Assembly (NCBI RefSeq): GCF_000380965.1
Contig: NZ_KB905567.1
Location: 1 to 64,000 of the forward strand
Direction of reading: 5' to 3'
Origin: Paenibacillus ginsengihumi DSM 21568
Lineage (GTDB): Bacteria; Bacillota; Bacilli; Paenibacillales; NBRC-103111
Length of the DNA: 64,000 nucleotides
Shown: positions 22,060-29,956 of the stretch, piece after piece
Layout: each line of letters begins with the position of its first letter
How positions within the stretch are numbered: position 1 is the first letter of the stretch
Position numbers and translations under genes: made by a program
Notes under the pieces: generated by a model
The model's database searches: none
What the model was told of the DNA's origin: nothing
Seen by the model: only the letters and a program-made list of their open reading frames with translations

Positions 22060-22305
22060 ATGGCAGACATTCTCCAGGAACTGGAGGCGCATATCCGCGC
22101 CCGTTACGAGATTGACGAGGACGACGATGAATTTACGCCGGACGTGCATTTGTTCGATTACGGGTATATCGATTCCATCGGCGCCACGGCGCTGATCGCC
22201 CATATCGAGAAAACGTACGGCATCCAGGTGACCAACCAGGATCTGATGCTGTACCCCTTGAATACCGTTCGCGAAATCGCCGACTTCATCCAGAAGAAGC
22301 GATAA
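22060..22305 (+). CDS. DltC-like acyl/aminoacyl carrier protein
   Basis: An 81-residue four-helix carrier protein. The 4'-phosphopantetheine serine is Ser39 in the motif GYIDSIGATALIAHIEKTYGI, followed by YPLNTVREIADFI, as in DltC and other stand-alone aminoacyl carrier proteins. The ATG at 22060 has AAGGAGG nine bases upstream; a TTG one codon earlier is less likely. It is the first gene of a cassette that continues with an amino acid:carrier ligase, an SGNH protein, a DltX-like peptide and an MBOAT. It should therefore carry an activated amino acid to the membrane, rather than serve fatty-acid synthesis. A structured repeat block separates it from the ligase. Confidence 0.9.
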   Translation: MADILQELEAHIRARYEIDEDDDEFTPDVHLFDYGYIDSIGATALIAHIEKTYGIQVTNQDLMLYPLNTVREIADFIQKKR

Positions 22306-22337
22306 CGGCGAGGGCGGCATTTCGCTGCCCTTCCCTA

Positions 22338-22597
22338 TCTTGAAAATAGCGCCCAGGGCCCGCGGCCCAATTTTCACCATCTGATGGTGCTGCGCAAGCC
22401 GCATGGGCGTCTATCTTGAAAAATTGGACGGAATCCTCCGGCGAATTTTTCAACGCCGAAGGTGACGACCGATGACGGCAGGAGTTGTTCGTCATAGGCG
22501 TCCATCTGGAAAAATCAGCTTTATCTACAAGCTGATTTTTCAATACCGCAGGTGACGACCGATGGCGAAGGAATCGCTCGTCATAGGCGTCTATCCC
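22338..22597. repeat. Structured intergenic repeat, three tandem units (copy E)
   Basis: Unit 1 (22338-22413) matches 13167-13239. Unit 2 (22414-22504) matches 13240-13330. Unit 3 (22505-22597) has the same core with a different hairpin. The first-stem arms are TGAAAAATT/AATTTTTCA in unit 2 and AAAATCAGCTT/AAGCTGATTTT in unit 3: different bases, pairing kept. All end with GGCGTCTATC or GGCGTCCATC. The block lies between carrier and ligase genes, and unit 3 runs into the apparent open frame of the ligase. Confidence 0.75.
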
Positions 22598-22624
22598 AAT
22601 CCGAAGAACTGCGAGGTAACTGCC

Positions 22625-23821
22625 ATGGACTGTGTTATTTCCCTGGAGGGTCTCGACCCCGGCCAGTACGGCCAATTGAAATATGCTGCGGCCTTCGTTG
22701 ACGAACATATTCAGGACATCCGCATCGAGGATGGCCATATTCATATCGCGCACCAATCGCCCAAGGGCGACGAGGCGATCCGCGAGCGTGTGCAGCGGCT
22801 GATCGAGCGCTTTTCCCACGGCGATTTCGGCTTCAAGGAGAACGTGCTGTTCGAGCACCGCGTGCAGACGCCGTACGAAGGCGACATTGTCGCCGAGCTG
22901 ATCGAACGCAAAATCATCAAGGTGCTGGAGCCCGGCCTGTTCATTTTCCGCGAGCCGTTCAGCAGCCTGATGCGTTTCTTCGATTACTCGTTCGTAACGA
23001 AGATCGCCAGCCGCTTCGAGGGCGTGAAGGAGGAGTCCTACCCGGCCGTCATTCACTGTACGACGCTGGATAAGACGAATCATTTCACTTCGTTCCCCGA
23101 GCACATTCATTTCCTGTCGCATCTGCGTGAGGATCTCGACGTCATCGAGGCGTTCTCGCAATCGGTCCGCGAGGCCGGCGGCTGGAAAGAGGACGCGCCG
23201 CTCGATCTGAACGCGAATATGCCGAAGCCGCGTTTTACGATGAATCCGTCCACCTGCTATCACTGCTATGAAGGATTGCAGAACGAGACGCTCGACACCG
23301 ACGGCCTGATCGTCAGCGCCATCGCCAAATGCCACCGCTTCGAGTCGAGGAACCATGCCGATTTTGGCCGGCTGCTCGATTTCAGCATGCGCGAGATTAT
23401 TTTCGTCGGCAAGCCCGACTTTGTGAAGGAGAACCGCCTGCAGGCGATCGAGTATTTGAAGGAGCTGGCCGCCGAATGGAACGTGGACAGCCTGCTCGAA
23501 ATCGCCAACGACCCGTTCTTCACCAACGATTTTCAGGTGAAGGCTTCGTTCCAGCGCAACCAGGAGATGAAGTACGAGCTGCGCCTGTCGATCCCGCATC
23601 TCAAGAAGTCGATTGCCTGCAGCTCTGTCAATTTCCACAGCAATACGTTCGGCAATGCCTTTAACATCAAGGTCGGCAAACGGCCAGCGGTAACCGGCTG
23701 CGTCGGCTTCGGCATCGAGCGCTGGACGTTCGCTTTTTTGGCACAATACGGTTTGGACGAGGAGCAGTGGCCGGCATCGTTCCGCGAGCAATACCGGGCA
23801 TGGCAGCAAAAAGCGCTGTAA
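22625..23821 (+). CDS. Amino acid:[carrier protein] ligase, class-II aaRS-like
   Basis: A 398-residue protein that looks like the class-II synthetase-related amino acid:[carrier protein] ligases, homologues of atypical SerRS that lack tRNA binding and load an amino acid on a carrier phosphopantetheine. A motif-2-like segment is CHRFESRN...MREIIFVG (about 236-262) and motif 3 is GFGIERWTFAF (361-371). Candidate zinc ligands, by analogy with that family, are Cys211 (PSTCYHC), Glu240 (HRFES) and Cys332 (IACSS). The frame is open from an ATG at 22562, but its first 12 codons are repeat unit 3. I choose ATG 22625, with GAGG eight bases upstream, outside the repeat. It takes the place of DltA in this cassette. 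Substrate probably small (Gly, Ala or Ser), not determinable here. Confidence 0.82.
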   Translation: MDCVISLEGLDPGQYGQLKYAAAFVDEHIQDIRIEDGHIHIAHQSPKGDEAIRERVQRLIERFSHGDFGFKENVLFEHRVQTPYEGDIVAELIERKIIKVLEPGLFIFREPFSSLMRFFDYSFVTKIASRFEGVKEESYPAVIHCTTLDKTNHFTSFPEHIHFLSHLREDLDVIEAFSQSVREAGGWKEDAPLDLNANMPKPRFTMNPSTCYHCYEGLQNETLDTDGLIVSAIAKCHRFESRNHADFGRLLDFSMREIIFVGKPDFVKENRLQAIEYLKELAAEWNVDSLLEIANDPFFTNDFQVKASFQRNQEMKYELRLSIPHLKKSIACSSVNFHSNTFGNAFNIKVGKRPAVTGCVGFGIERWTFAFLAQYGLDEEQWPASFREQYRAWQQKAL

Positions 23822-23894
23822 CCGGGAGGGGCCCTGCCGCCGGCGGCAAGCCGCACCGGTTCAATCTCCCTATAAAGTGTGGTTTTAACCGATC

Positions 23895-24791
23895 ATGATC
23901 GCTTTTATCCGCAAAAGCAGCTTTGTGCTGCTCCTGCTCGCCGCGTTCGTCGTGTCGGATGTTCTGATAACGATGTGGGACCCGATGGTGACGTCGCGGC
24001 GCTTCTATAAGGACGATTTCACCAAAACGTTATACCATCACGACTGGCGAACCAGCGGCCCGACGTTCTACGGCAACTCCGCCGTGACCGGCGCTTATAT
24101 CGAGGAGCAGTCGACGTCCGGCTTGATCGAGATGGGTCTGTCCTACGGCAAGCTGACCGATCTGAAAGCCATTTTGGAGCAGGACTTGTTCCGGCCGGAA
24201 CAGCAGCTGGTCATCGGCATCGACGTGCATACGATGCTCGACATCCTGCCGACCGACCCCACCTACCGCTGGTTCAAGCCTTGGTACCAGCCGTACGTAT
24301 ACTTTTACCGCGATTATTTCCGCGATTCGGGAACGGAATTCGTGCGCAACCTGCTGCTCAAGCGCAGCCTGGCCTATGAGCCTCGCTGGATCGACAAGCT
24401 GCTGTACTTCGGGCGCATGACAGGCGAGGACCTGAACAAAAAGTGGCATGAGTACGAGCAGCGTTTCAATTGGGCTTCTCCCCGGGAATACCAGGATAAT
24501 TTGCAGGCGCTCGATTGGATTTTGGCTTACTGCCAGGAACGCGGCTTGCCGCTGCGAGTCGTCTGGATGCCATGGAATCGCGATTACGAGCTTCCCCGTT
24601 ACATGCCTGGTCTTCGGGAAGAGGTGGATCGCCGGCTGGAGGCATACGGGATTCCGGTACTTGACAAGCTCACCGCCTATGATCCGAAATATATGCACGA
24701 CCTGGTTCACCTGAACCGGGAGGATGGCGCGCCCCTGTTCACGAAGGAGGTGGACGCATGGCTCGCTTCGCTCGCAAGCTCTTCGAAGTGA
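23895..24791 (+). CDS. DltD/AlgX-like SGNH-fold membrane protein
   Basis: A 298-residue protein with one N-terminal membrane helix (about 8-26) and an extracytoplasmic SGNH-like domain. The nucleophile motif is FYGNSAVTG with Ser62 (GNS, as in DltD-type and AlgJ/X-type members rather than GDS). The C-terminal Asp269-Leu-Val-His272 gives the matching DxxH dyad. Such proteins work with MBOAT acyltransferases to move acyl groups onto extracellular polymers; DltD does this for D-alanine on teichoic acid. The ATG at 23895 has only a weak ribosome site (GGTTTTAACCGATC). A GC-rich palindrome (around 23820-23862) precedes it. Its 3' end overlaps the DltX-like gene. Confidence 0.8.
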   Translation: MIAFIRKSSFVLLLLAAFVVSDVLITMWDPMVTSRRFYKDDFTKTLYHHDWRTSGPTFYGNSAVTGAYIEEQSTSGLIEMGLSYGKLTDLKAILEQDLFRPEQQLVIGIDVHTMLDILPTDPTYRWFKPWYQPYVYFYRDYFRDSGTEFVRNLLLKRSLAYEPRWIDKLLYFGRMTGEDLNKKWHEYEQRFNWASPREYQDNLQALDWILAYCQERGLPLRVVWMPWNRDYELPRYMPGLREEVDRRLEAYGIPVLDKLTAYDPKYMHDLVHLNREDGAPLFTKEVDAWLASLASSSK

Positions 24792-24868
24792 TTCTGTACT
24801 TGGCCATGCTGATCATGGTGCTCATTTATTTTACCGGCAAAGGGCTCTTCATCTACGAAGGCTTCTAA
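24758..24868 (+). CDS. DltX-like membrane microprotein, 36 aa
   Basis: This is a very short gene overlapping the 3' end of the SGNH gene in another frame. It starts ATG GCT CGC with AAGGAGG seven bases upstream. The peptide has a basic N-terminus (MARFARKLFE), one membrane helix (VILYLAMLIMVLIYFTG) and the C-terminal tail KGLFIYEGF. DltX proteins of dlt operons are 45-50 residues with one helix and end in a conserved FIYNEF-like motif that inserts in the DltB active site. The FIYEGF end and the place directly before an MBOAT gene fit that family closely. It is somewhat shorter than typical DltX. Confidence 0.8.
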   Translation: MARFARKLFEVILYLAMLIMVLIYFTGKGLFIYEGF

Positions 24869-24898
24869 TGCCTTGAACCTGCAAGGGAGCAATCGGTT

Positions 24899-26050
24899 AT
24901 GTGGTATTTGAACATGAACGCGGTGATGGCGATGGCCGGTATCGCCATCGTCCTCGGCCTGACCCGGCGGTGGCAGAGCAACAAGCGCTGGCTCATGCTC
25001 GCGTTCAATCTGTGCTTTCTGCTGCTGTTTAGTCAGAAGCTGTTCGCCTTCTATCTCGGCTATACGGCGCTCAATTACCTCGCTTTCCTGTGGCTAAGCT
25101 ATGCGAAGCGAATGCGCAAGCCGCTGTTCATTGGGCTGATCGCGGCGAATGTAGCTGCCGTCTCGTCGCTTCGCCTGCTCGGCATGGAGGTGTGGACACA
25201 TCCGGCCTTTGACGCCGTCATAACGCTCGGACTGATCTATAATGTGCTGAAGGTCATCGATGCGCTGTATTTCGCCTATTTCTTCGGTACGGAGGCGCGG
25301 GCGCGGGTGCTGGACTATTTCAACTACATTTTGTTTATTCCTACGTTCACTTCGGGACCGATCCTGAAGTTTCGCGATTTTATGGCCGATGCGAAGCAGC
25401 CGTACCAAGTGGACGCCCAGCAGACGGAGGCAAGCATCAAACGGATCATCCTCGGCATGTTCAAAAAAATCGTCGTCGTCGCCTGGATGACGGAGGTATT
25501 CGATGATGTCCTGGCAGGGGGACTGCACACGCACGAATCGCTGTTTCTGATGATCTGGTTTTATGCGCTCATTTATTTCGACTTTTCCGGTTATTCGGAT
25601 ATCGCGGTCGGCTTCGGCCGGCTGATGGGCTACAATATCCCGGAAAATTTCAAGAAGCCGTTCCAATCGCCGACGCTGACGCAGTATTGGCGCAATTGGC
25701 ACGCCACGCTCGGCGACTGGTTCCGCGACCATATCTTCATCTTCTTCTCCCGGCAAACGCCGACCAAATGGACGGCCGCCGGCCTGTCCGTGCTGATTAT
25801 GGTGCTTATCGGACTGTGGCACGGCTTCACCTGGCTGTATCTGGCCTGGGGCGTCTATCACGGCATCTTGCTCGCGCTGGAAAATTTGCTCGGCAAGACG
25901 ACAGTCAACAAGCGCAAAGTGTCGCGCGCTTATTTCTGGTTCCGCTGCGCCCTTGTCCAATTGTTCGTCACAGCGGCGGTCATCGTCTACGGCGGGACGG
26001 CCGAAACGGTGGAGAAAATCTACCGAGGACTGCTGAACTGGCCTTGGTAG
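24899..26050 (+). CDS. MBOAT family O-acyltransferase, DltB-like
   Basis: A 383-residue polytopic membrane protein of the MBOAT family, with about ten helices. Family segments are FIPTFTSGPILKFRDF, YALIYFDFSGYSDIAVGFGRLMGYNIPENFKKPFQSPTLTQYWRNWH (catalytic-region loop) and LIGLWHGFTWLYLAWG, which contains the conserved catalytic histidine His308. In dlt operons this enzyme takes D-alanine from the carrier protein and passes it through the membrane. Here the donor is presumably the carrier at 22060. AAGGGAG precedes the ATG, 30 bases after the DltX-like gene. A terminator follows, so it ends the cassette. Confidence 0.92.
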   Translation: MWYLNMNAVMAMAGIAIVLGLTRRWQSNKRWLMLAFNLCFLLLFSQKLFAFYLGYTALNYLAFLWLSYAKRMRKPLFIGLIAANVAAVSSLRLLGMEVWTHPAFDAVITLGLIYNVLKVIDALYFAYFFGTEARARVLDYFNYILFIPTFTSGPILKFRDFMADAKQPYQVDAQQTEASIKRIILGMFKKIVVVAWMTEVFDDVLAGGLHTHESLFLMIWFYALIYFDFSGYSDIAVGFGRLMGYNIPENFKKPFQSPTLTQYWRNWHATLGDWFRDHIFIFFSRQTPTKWTAAGLSVLIMVLIGLWHGFTWLYLAWGVYHGILLALENLLGKTTVNKRKVSRAYFWFRCALVQLFVTAAVIVYGGTAETVEKIYRGLLNWPW

Positions 26051-26071
26051 GCTAGCGCGGCGGTTTGGTCT

Positions 26072-26104
26072 AAAGGACCGCCCGTCATCGGCGCGGTCCT
26101 TTTC
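26072..26104 (+). terminator. Terminator of the carrier protein-MBOAT cassette
   Basis: GGACCGC and GCGGTCC arms with an eight- or nine-base loop are followed by TTTTC, about 25 bases after the MBOAT stop. Confidence 0.8.
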
Positions 26105-26139
26105 GTCATGCCCCGGCTTGCGTTCTCGCAAACCCAAAG

Positions 26140-26168
26140 AGGCCGTCCCCCTAAAGAGGACGGCCTTG
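26140..26168 (-). terminator. Terminator of the chemotaxis receptor gene
   Basis: AGGCCGTCC and GGACGGCCT form a nine-base-pair stem. In the minus direction it is followed by CTTTGGGTTTG, about 30 bases after the receptor stop. The T run is poor but the stem is strong. Confidence 0.6.
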
Positions 26169-26195
26169 CATTGCTGGCATTTCCATATCGTCTCA

Positions 26196-27959
26196 TTATA
26201 GCTTGAATTTCATCGCCGCTGCGTTCAGCTCCTGAGCGATGGTCGTGAGCGAGACGGTCGATGCCGAGATCTCCTGCAGTGAAGCCAGCTGCTCTTCGCC
26301 GGATGCCGCAACTGTCTGGGCATGGGCCGAAGCCTGCCGCGCGATGCCGCTCATCTCGGCAATGGAAGCCGACACTTCCTCGGAGCTTGCTGCCATTTGC
26401 TGCGCGGCGGCTGCCACCTCCTGAATCTTGGAGGCAACCTCTCCCGTCGAGTTGACGATTTGCCGGAAAATGTGATCCGCCTCGTCGACCGACTGCAGCC
26501 CCGACTGCACGTGGCCTGCGCTCGTCGCCATGCTACTTTGGACACGCTCGATACCTTGCTGAATTTGTGCGATCAATTGCTTGATACGCTTGGCGGATTC
26601 GGCCGACTGCTCGGACAGCTTTCTAACCTCGCCCGCTACCACAGCAAAGCCTTGCCCGTGTTCGCCTGCCCGCGCTGCCTCGATCGCCGCATTCAGCGCC
26701 AACAGATTCGTCTGGTCGGCAATGTCGGCAATCATCTGCACAACGAGTCCGATGTTGTCGGAATGTGCGGCAAGCTCGTGTACCTCTTGATTGACGTTCT
26801 CGAACGCTTGATGGAGCTGCTCCATCCCTTCGGTAACCTTGTTCATGGAAGCATTCCCTTGTCCGGCCAGCTTGGCCGCGTCAGAGGACGCTTCGGACAC
26901 ATCGGAAGACGCCTCGGCGATGCGCTGCACACCCGAAGACATCTCTTCCATTGCGCGGCTCGTTTCTTCCGCACCGCTCACTTGATTGTCCGCCCCGCTC
27001 GCTACTTCCTCCATCGCCTTGGCGACTTGGGCAGCTGCCTCCGACGTTTGCTCCGAGGAAGCGAGCAGCTGCTCGGACGATGCGGCGACTTGCGCAGCGT
27101 TATCCTGAATTTGCCTGATCAACACCCGCAAATTGGCCTGCATATGGTTCAAGTTGGCGGCGAGATCGGCAATTTCATCGTTGGCGCGAGTATGTATCTG
27201 CTGCTCGCTAATATCGCCTTCGGCCATCTGCTTGAGGACGCGGGATACTTTCCCGACCGCCCCCGAGATGTACCGTGTCGTGATCCAAGCAAGCGCGACG
27301 CTCAGAATGATCGCTACGCCGATGAAGACGATCACGCTGGTCCGGGCGGATTTAAACACCTGCTCGCGTGCCAATGTGCTTTGAGCCGCTCCGGCTTTAT
27401 TGAACTCAATCAGCTCGTTGGTATGCGACCGCATCACTTCAAAAGTTTGCGTCGCCGTGTTCAGCAGCGTATTCACCTCGATCATATGATTTCCGGCACC
27501 CTGCAGCAAGTTTACTTCCTCGGACAATTCGGAGAACTCGGAGTGGAAATCGAAAAATGCGAGCCATTGGTCAAGCATTTTATCGAAGATTTCCCTCTCT
27601 TCTTCTCCGTCAATCAGCTTGGCGTATCGGCTGATCGCGTCATTGATCTTGTCGAAATGTTGCTGCATCTCCAATTCGATCTGCTCGGCGATCGCCTGAT
27701 CCGGCTCGATCAGCAGCTTGAACTCGAGATTCATAACATGCTCGGTCAAATAGTTGAAGTCGTTGATCGCTTGCATCCCCGGCATCCACTTTTGCGTGAT
27801 CATCTGCGTCTCCGCTTGGATGACCCTCATCCTGTCAAACGCAAACAAGCCCATCGCCACCGAAATGAGCACGACGGCCAAAAAAGCGGCGAGCAGCTTT
27901 CTCCCGACGGTCCAGCGAATCGATTTCAGCTTCTCCTTCCATTTCCTCATGAGTATCAT
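26196..27959 (-). CDS. Methyl-accepting chemotaxis protein
   Basis: A 587-residue transmembrane receptor. It has a first membrane helix (about 22-42), a helical sensor domain of the four-helix-bundle type (about 45-205) and a second membrane helix (about 210-230). A HAMP domain ([21 protein letters not shown]) and a long methyl-accepting coiled coil with the conserved hairpin tip [38 protein letters not shown] follow. It should signal to CheA/CheW. The ligand is unknown. ATG 27959 with GGAG nine bases upstream. A TTGACA lies upstream near 28045 but without a good -10. Single gene with its own terminator. Confidence 0.93.
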   Translation of the reverse strand: MILMRKWKEKLKSIRWTVGRKLLAAFLAVVLISVAMGLFAFDRMRVIQAETQMITQKWMPGMQAINDFNYLTEHVMNLEFKLLIEPDQAIAEQIELEMQQHFDKINDAISRYAKLIDGEEEREIFDKMLDQWLAFFDFHSEFSELSEEVNLLQGAGNHMIEVNTLLNTATQTFEVMRSHTNELIEFNKAGAAQSTLAREQVFKSARTSVIVFIGVAIILSVALAWITTRYISGAVGKVSRVLKQMAEGDISEQQIHTRANDEIADLAANLNHMQANLRVLIRQIQDNAAQVAASSEQLLASSEQTSEAAAQVAKAMEEVASGADNQVSGAEETSRAMEEMSSGVQRIAEASSDVSEASSDAAKLAGQGNASMNKVTEGMEQLHQAFENVNQEVHELAAHSDNIGLVVQMIADIADQTNLLALNAAIEAARAGEHGQGFAVVAGEVRKLSEQSAESAKRIKQLIAQIQQGIERVQSSMATSAGHVQSGLQSVDEADHIFRQIVNSTGEVASKIQEVAAAAQQMAASSEEVSASIAEMSGIARQASAHAQTVAASGEEQLASLQEISASTVSLTTIAQELNAAAMKFKL

Positions 27960-28078
27960 ATCCCCTTGCTCCTAGTACAGTAGTCCATTAGTACCAATAA
28001 AATCTAACATAAAGAGTTAAGGTGCACAAGTCCCAAACTGTCAAAAAATAAGTCATTTTCTTAGCAAAATACTTCCCT

Positions 28079-28130
28079 TTGAGAAGCTCCAAAACAGTGC
28101 TATAATTTGGGTGAGCGTGTTTGTACACGC
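28079..28130 (+). promoter_or_regulatory. Promoter and possible operator of the sugar isomerase gene
   Basis: TTGAGA (28079-28084) and TATAAT (28101-28106) are separated by 16 bases. Just downstream, about where transcription would start, is the inverted repeat GCGTGTTTGTACACGC (about 28115-28130), a possible repressor site. Confidence 0.6.
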
Positions 28131-28164
28131 GTTCATTTCGGAAATCATTATACGGAGGTGCCTC

Positions 28165-29133
28165 ATGAAATTAGGAATTTTTACGGTGCTGTTTCAGAAC
28201 AAGCCATTCGAGGAAGCGCTGGATTACATCGCTTCGAAGGGCTTGGAGGCTGTAGAAATCGGAACCGGCGGTTGGCCGGGCGACGCCCACTGCAAGCCGG
28301 ACGAACTGCTCGCGGACGAAGGCAAGCGGAAGGCGTTCAAGCAGGCGGTGGAATCCCGCGGCCTTATGATCAGCGCGCTTAGCTGCCATGGCAACCCTCT
28401 GCATCCGCAAAAGCATATCGCTAAAGCGCATCACGATACGATCATCAAAACGATCGATCTGGCCGCCAAGCTGGACATTCCGGTAGTCAATACGTTCTCC
28501 GGATGCCCCGGCGATTCCGAGGACGCCAAATATCCGAACTGGCCGGTCGCTCCTTGGCCGCCGGACTTCCAGGAAATTCTCAACTGGCAGTGGGAAAACA
28601 AGGTGATTCCGTATTGGAAGGAGACGGGCAAATATGCCGAAGAGCGCGGCGTGAAGATCGGCCTGGAGCTGCACGGGGGCTTCTCGGTACATACGCCGGC
28701 CACCTTGCTGCGGCTACGCGAAGCGGTCGGCGAGGTCATCGGCGCCAACCTGGACCCCAGCCATATGTGGTGGCAAGGAATCGATCCGGTCCAGGCTGTG
28801 CAGATTCTCGGCCGCGCAGGGGCGATTCATCATTTCCACGCCAAAGATACGACGATCGATCCGGTCAATGTGCACAAGCATGGTTTGACCGATATGCAGC
28901 CTTACACGAATATGCTGGACCGCGCATGGCAGTTCCGCAGCGTCGGCTTTGGTCACGATTTGAAAACGTGGGCGGACATCATCAGCGCACTCCGTCTGGT
29001 AGGATATGACTACGTCGTCAGCATCGAGCACGAGGACGGTCTCATGTCGGTAGAGGAAGGCTTCTCCAAAGCGGTGCAAAACCTTAAACAGGTGCTGATC
29101 CGCGAGCCGCTCGGCGAGATGTGGTGGGTCTAA
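28165..29133 (+). CDS. Sugar phosphate isomerase/epimerase family protein
   Basis: A 322-residue TIM-barrel protein of the xylose-isomerase-like (AP endonuclease 2) superfamily. Metal-binding positions expected in this family are seen in GLELHGG (Glu), ANLDPSHMWW (Asp, His), HHFHAKD and VSIEHED (Glu). It has no secretion signal and should be cytosolic, probably in carbohydrate or inositol catabolism; the exact substrate cannot be given. The ATG at 28165 (MKLGIFT) has GGAGGTG upstream. The open frame begins 18 codons earlier, in the promoter leader. Single gene between its own promoter and terminator. Confidence 0.88.
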   Translation: MKLGIFTVLFQNKPFEEALDYIASKGLEAVEIGTGGWPGDAHCKPDELLADEGKRKAFKQAVESRGLMISALSCHGNPLHPQKHIAKAHHDTIIKTIDLAAKLDIPVVNTFSGCPGDSEDAKYPNWPVAPWPPDFQEILNWQWENKVIPYWKETGKYAEERGVKIGLELHGGFSVHTPATLLRLREAVGEVIGANLDPSHMWWQGIDPVQAVQILGRAGAIHHFHAKDTTIDPVNVHKHGLTDMQPYTNMLDRAWQFRSVGFGHDLKTWADIISALRLVGYDYVVSIEHEDGLMSVEEGFSKAVQNLKQVLIREPLGEMWWV

Positions 29134-29191
29134 TTCGGCCTCAATAACGAACCTCTTATGGAGGCTCGGGAGGCTCGCTCTGCCGCACAAC

Positions 29192-29236
29192 GAAAAGCCC
29201 CGAAAATTCCTGAGCAGAATTCTCGGGGCTTCTTGT
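29192..29236 (+). terminator. Terminator after the sugar isomerase gene, probably bidirectional
   Basis: AAGCCCCGA and TCGGGGCTT with inner AATTC pairs form a strong hairpin followed by CTTGTTCTC. The other direction has TTTTCG, so it may also stop the convergent small gene at 29283. Confidence 0.75.
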
Positions 29237-29282
29237 TCTCTCTTTCCCATTTAGAAATTCGCGAAAGTCCCATCCGCTTCCG

Positions 29283-29492
29283 TCAGCTCATCCATCCTCT
29301 GACCATGACAAAATCCAGAATCAGAAAGACGATCAAGCTGACCAAGCCGAAAGCAATCGCAAACGGATTCTTCTTCGGAGCCGCCAATTGGCGAACCACT
29401 CCGATAGCTATAAGAATCGTGAACAAAATCACGAATACGTCAAATCCGTTAAATTTACTCGCTTCGGCAGCTGCTTCTTCGGCCAAAAACAT
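29283..29492 (-). CDS. Small two-helix membrane protein, DUF2759-like
   Basis: A 69-residue protein with two membrane segments (FDVFVILFTILIAIGVV and FAIAFGLVSLIVFLILDFVMV) joined by a short basic loop (RQLAAPKKNP). The pattern resembles the small DUF2759 membrane proteins of Bacillales, but I am not certain of the family. GGAGG(T) lies just upstream of the ATG at 29492. Role unknown. Confidence 0.72.
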   Translation of the reverse strand: MFLAEEAAAEASKFNGFDVFVILFTILIAIGVVRQLAAPKKNPFAIAFGLVSLIVFLILDFVMVRGWMS

Positions 29493-29956
29493 GGAGAGAC
29501 CTCCTTCAGTATACGAAAATGCTATTATTTATCATATCTTTCAACAAGCTCAAGTGCAAGCGGTTCATTTTAAGTGTAACAACTTTGTCACCATTACCAA
29601 GAAGGATTTTTGGAAGCTTGCTCCGTATGAACCGCACCGATTGTTCTATAAAATGCCCCATTGCTCCAATATTTATAACCTTGCCTTACATGCTGCATTG
29701 TCCTGTCCGGCATAAGCATCCGCTAATGCGAAGATGCCCGCGACCGCGGCATAGAAAGAGCCTCCGCCGCAATACGCTTGGAGGGCGGAGGCTCGTCGTT
29801 CGCTGCCCGGCATTCATTGAACCTTCCTGCAGCACCAGGCAAGTCTTATCCCTGAATATGTTAAGCATCCTTTCGGCCGAAGCATTGAGCGTTGAATCGC
29901 GAATCGCTGCCAGGCCGATGACGAAGCAGGTTTCGTCACTGGTGGCTGCAACGATA
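29493..29956. other. Intergenic region without a supported gene
   Basis: I find no supported gene in these 460 bases. A hairpin terminator for uvrA lies at 29753-29794. A minus-strand frame at 29686-29976 overlaps the end of uvrA and runs through that hairpin, so it is unlikely to be a protein. Confidence 0.5.
29753..29794 (-). terminator. Putative terminator of uvrBA
   Basis: GAGCCTCCGCC and GGCGGAGGCTC form an 11-base-pair stem, followed on the minus strand by TTTCT. It lies about 160 bases after the uvrA stop. Confidence 0.7.
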
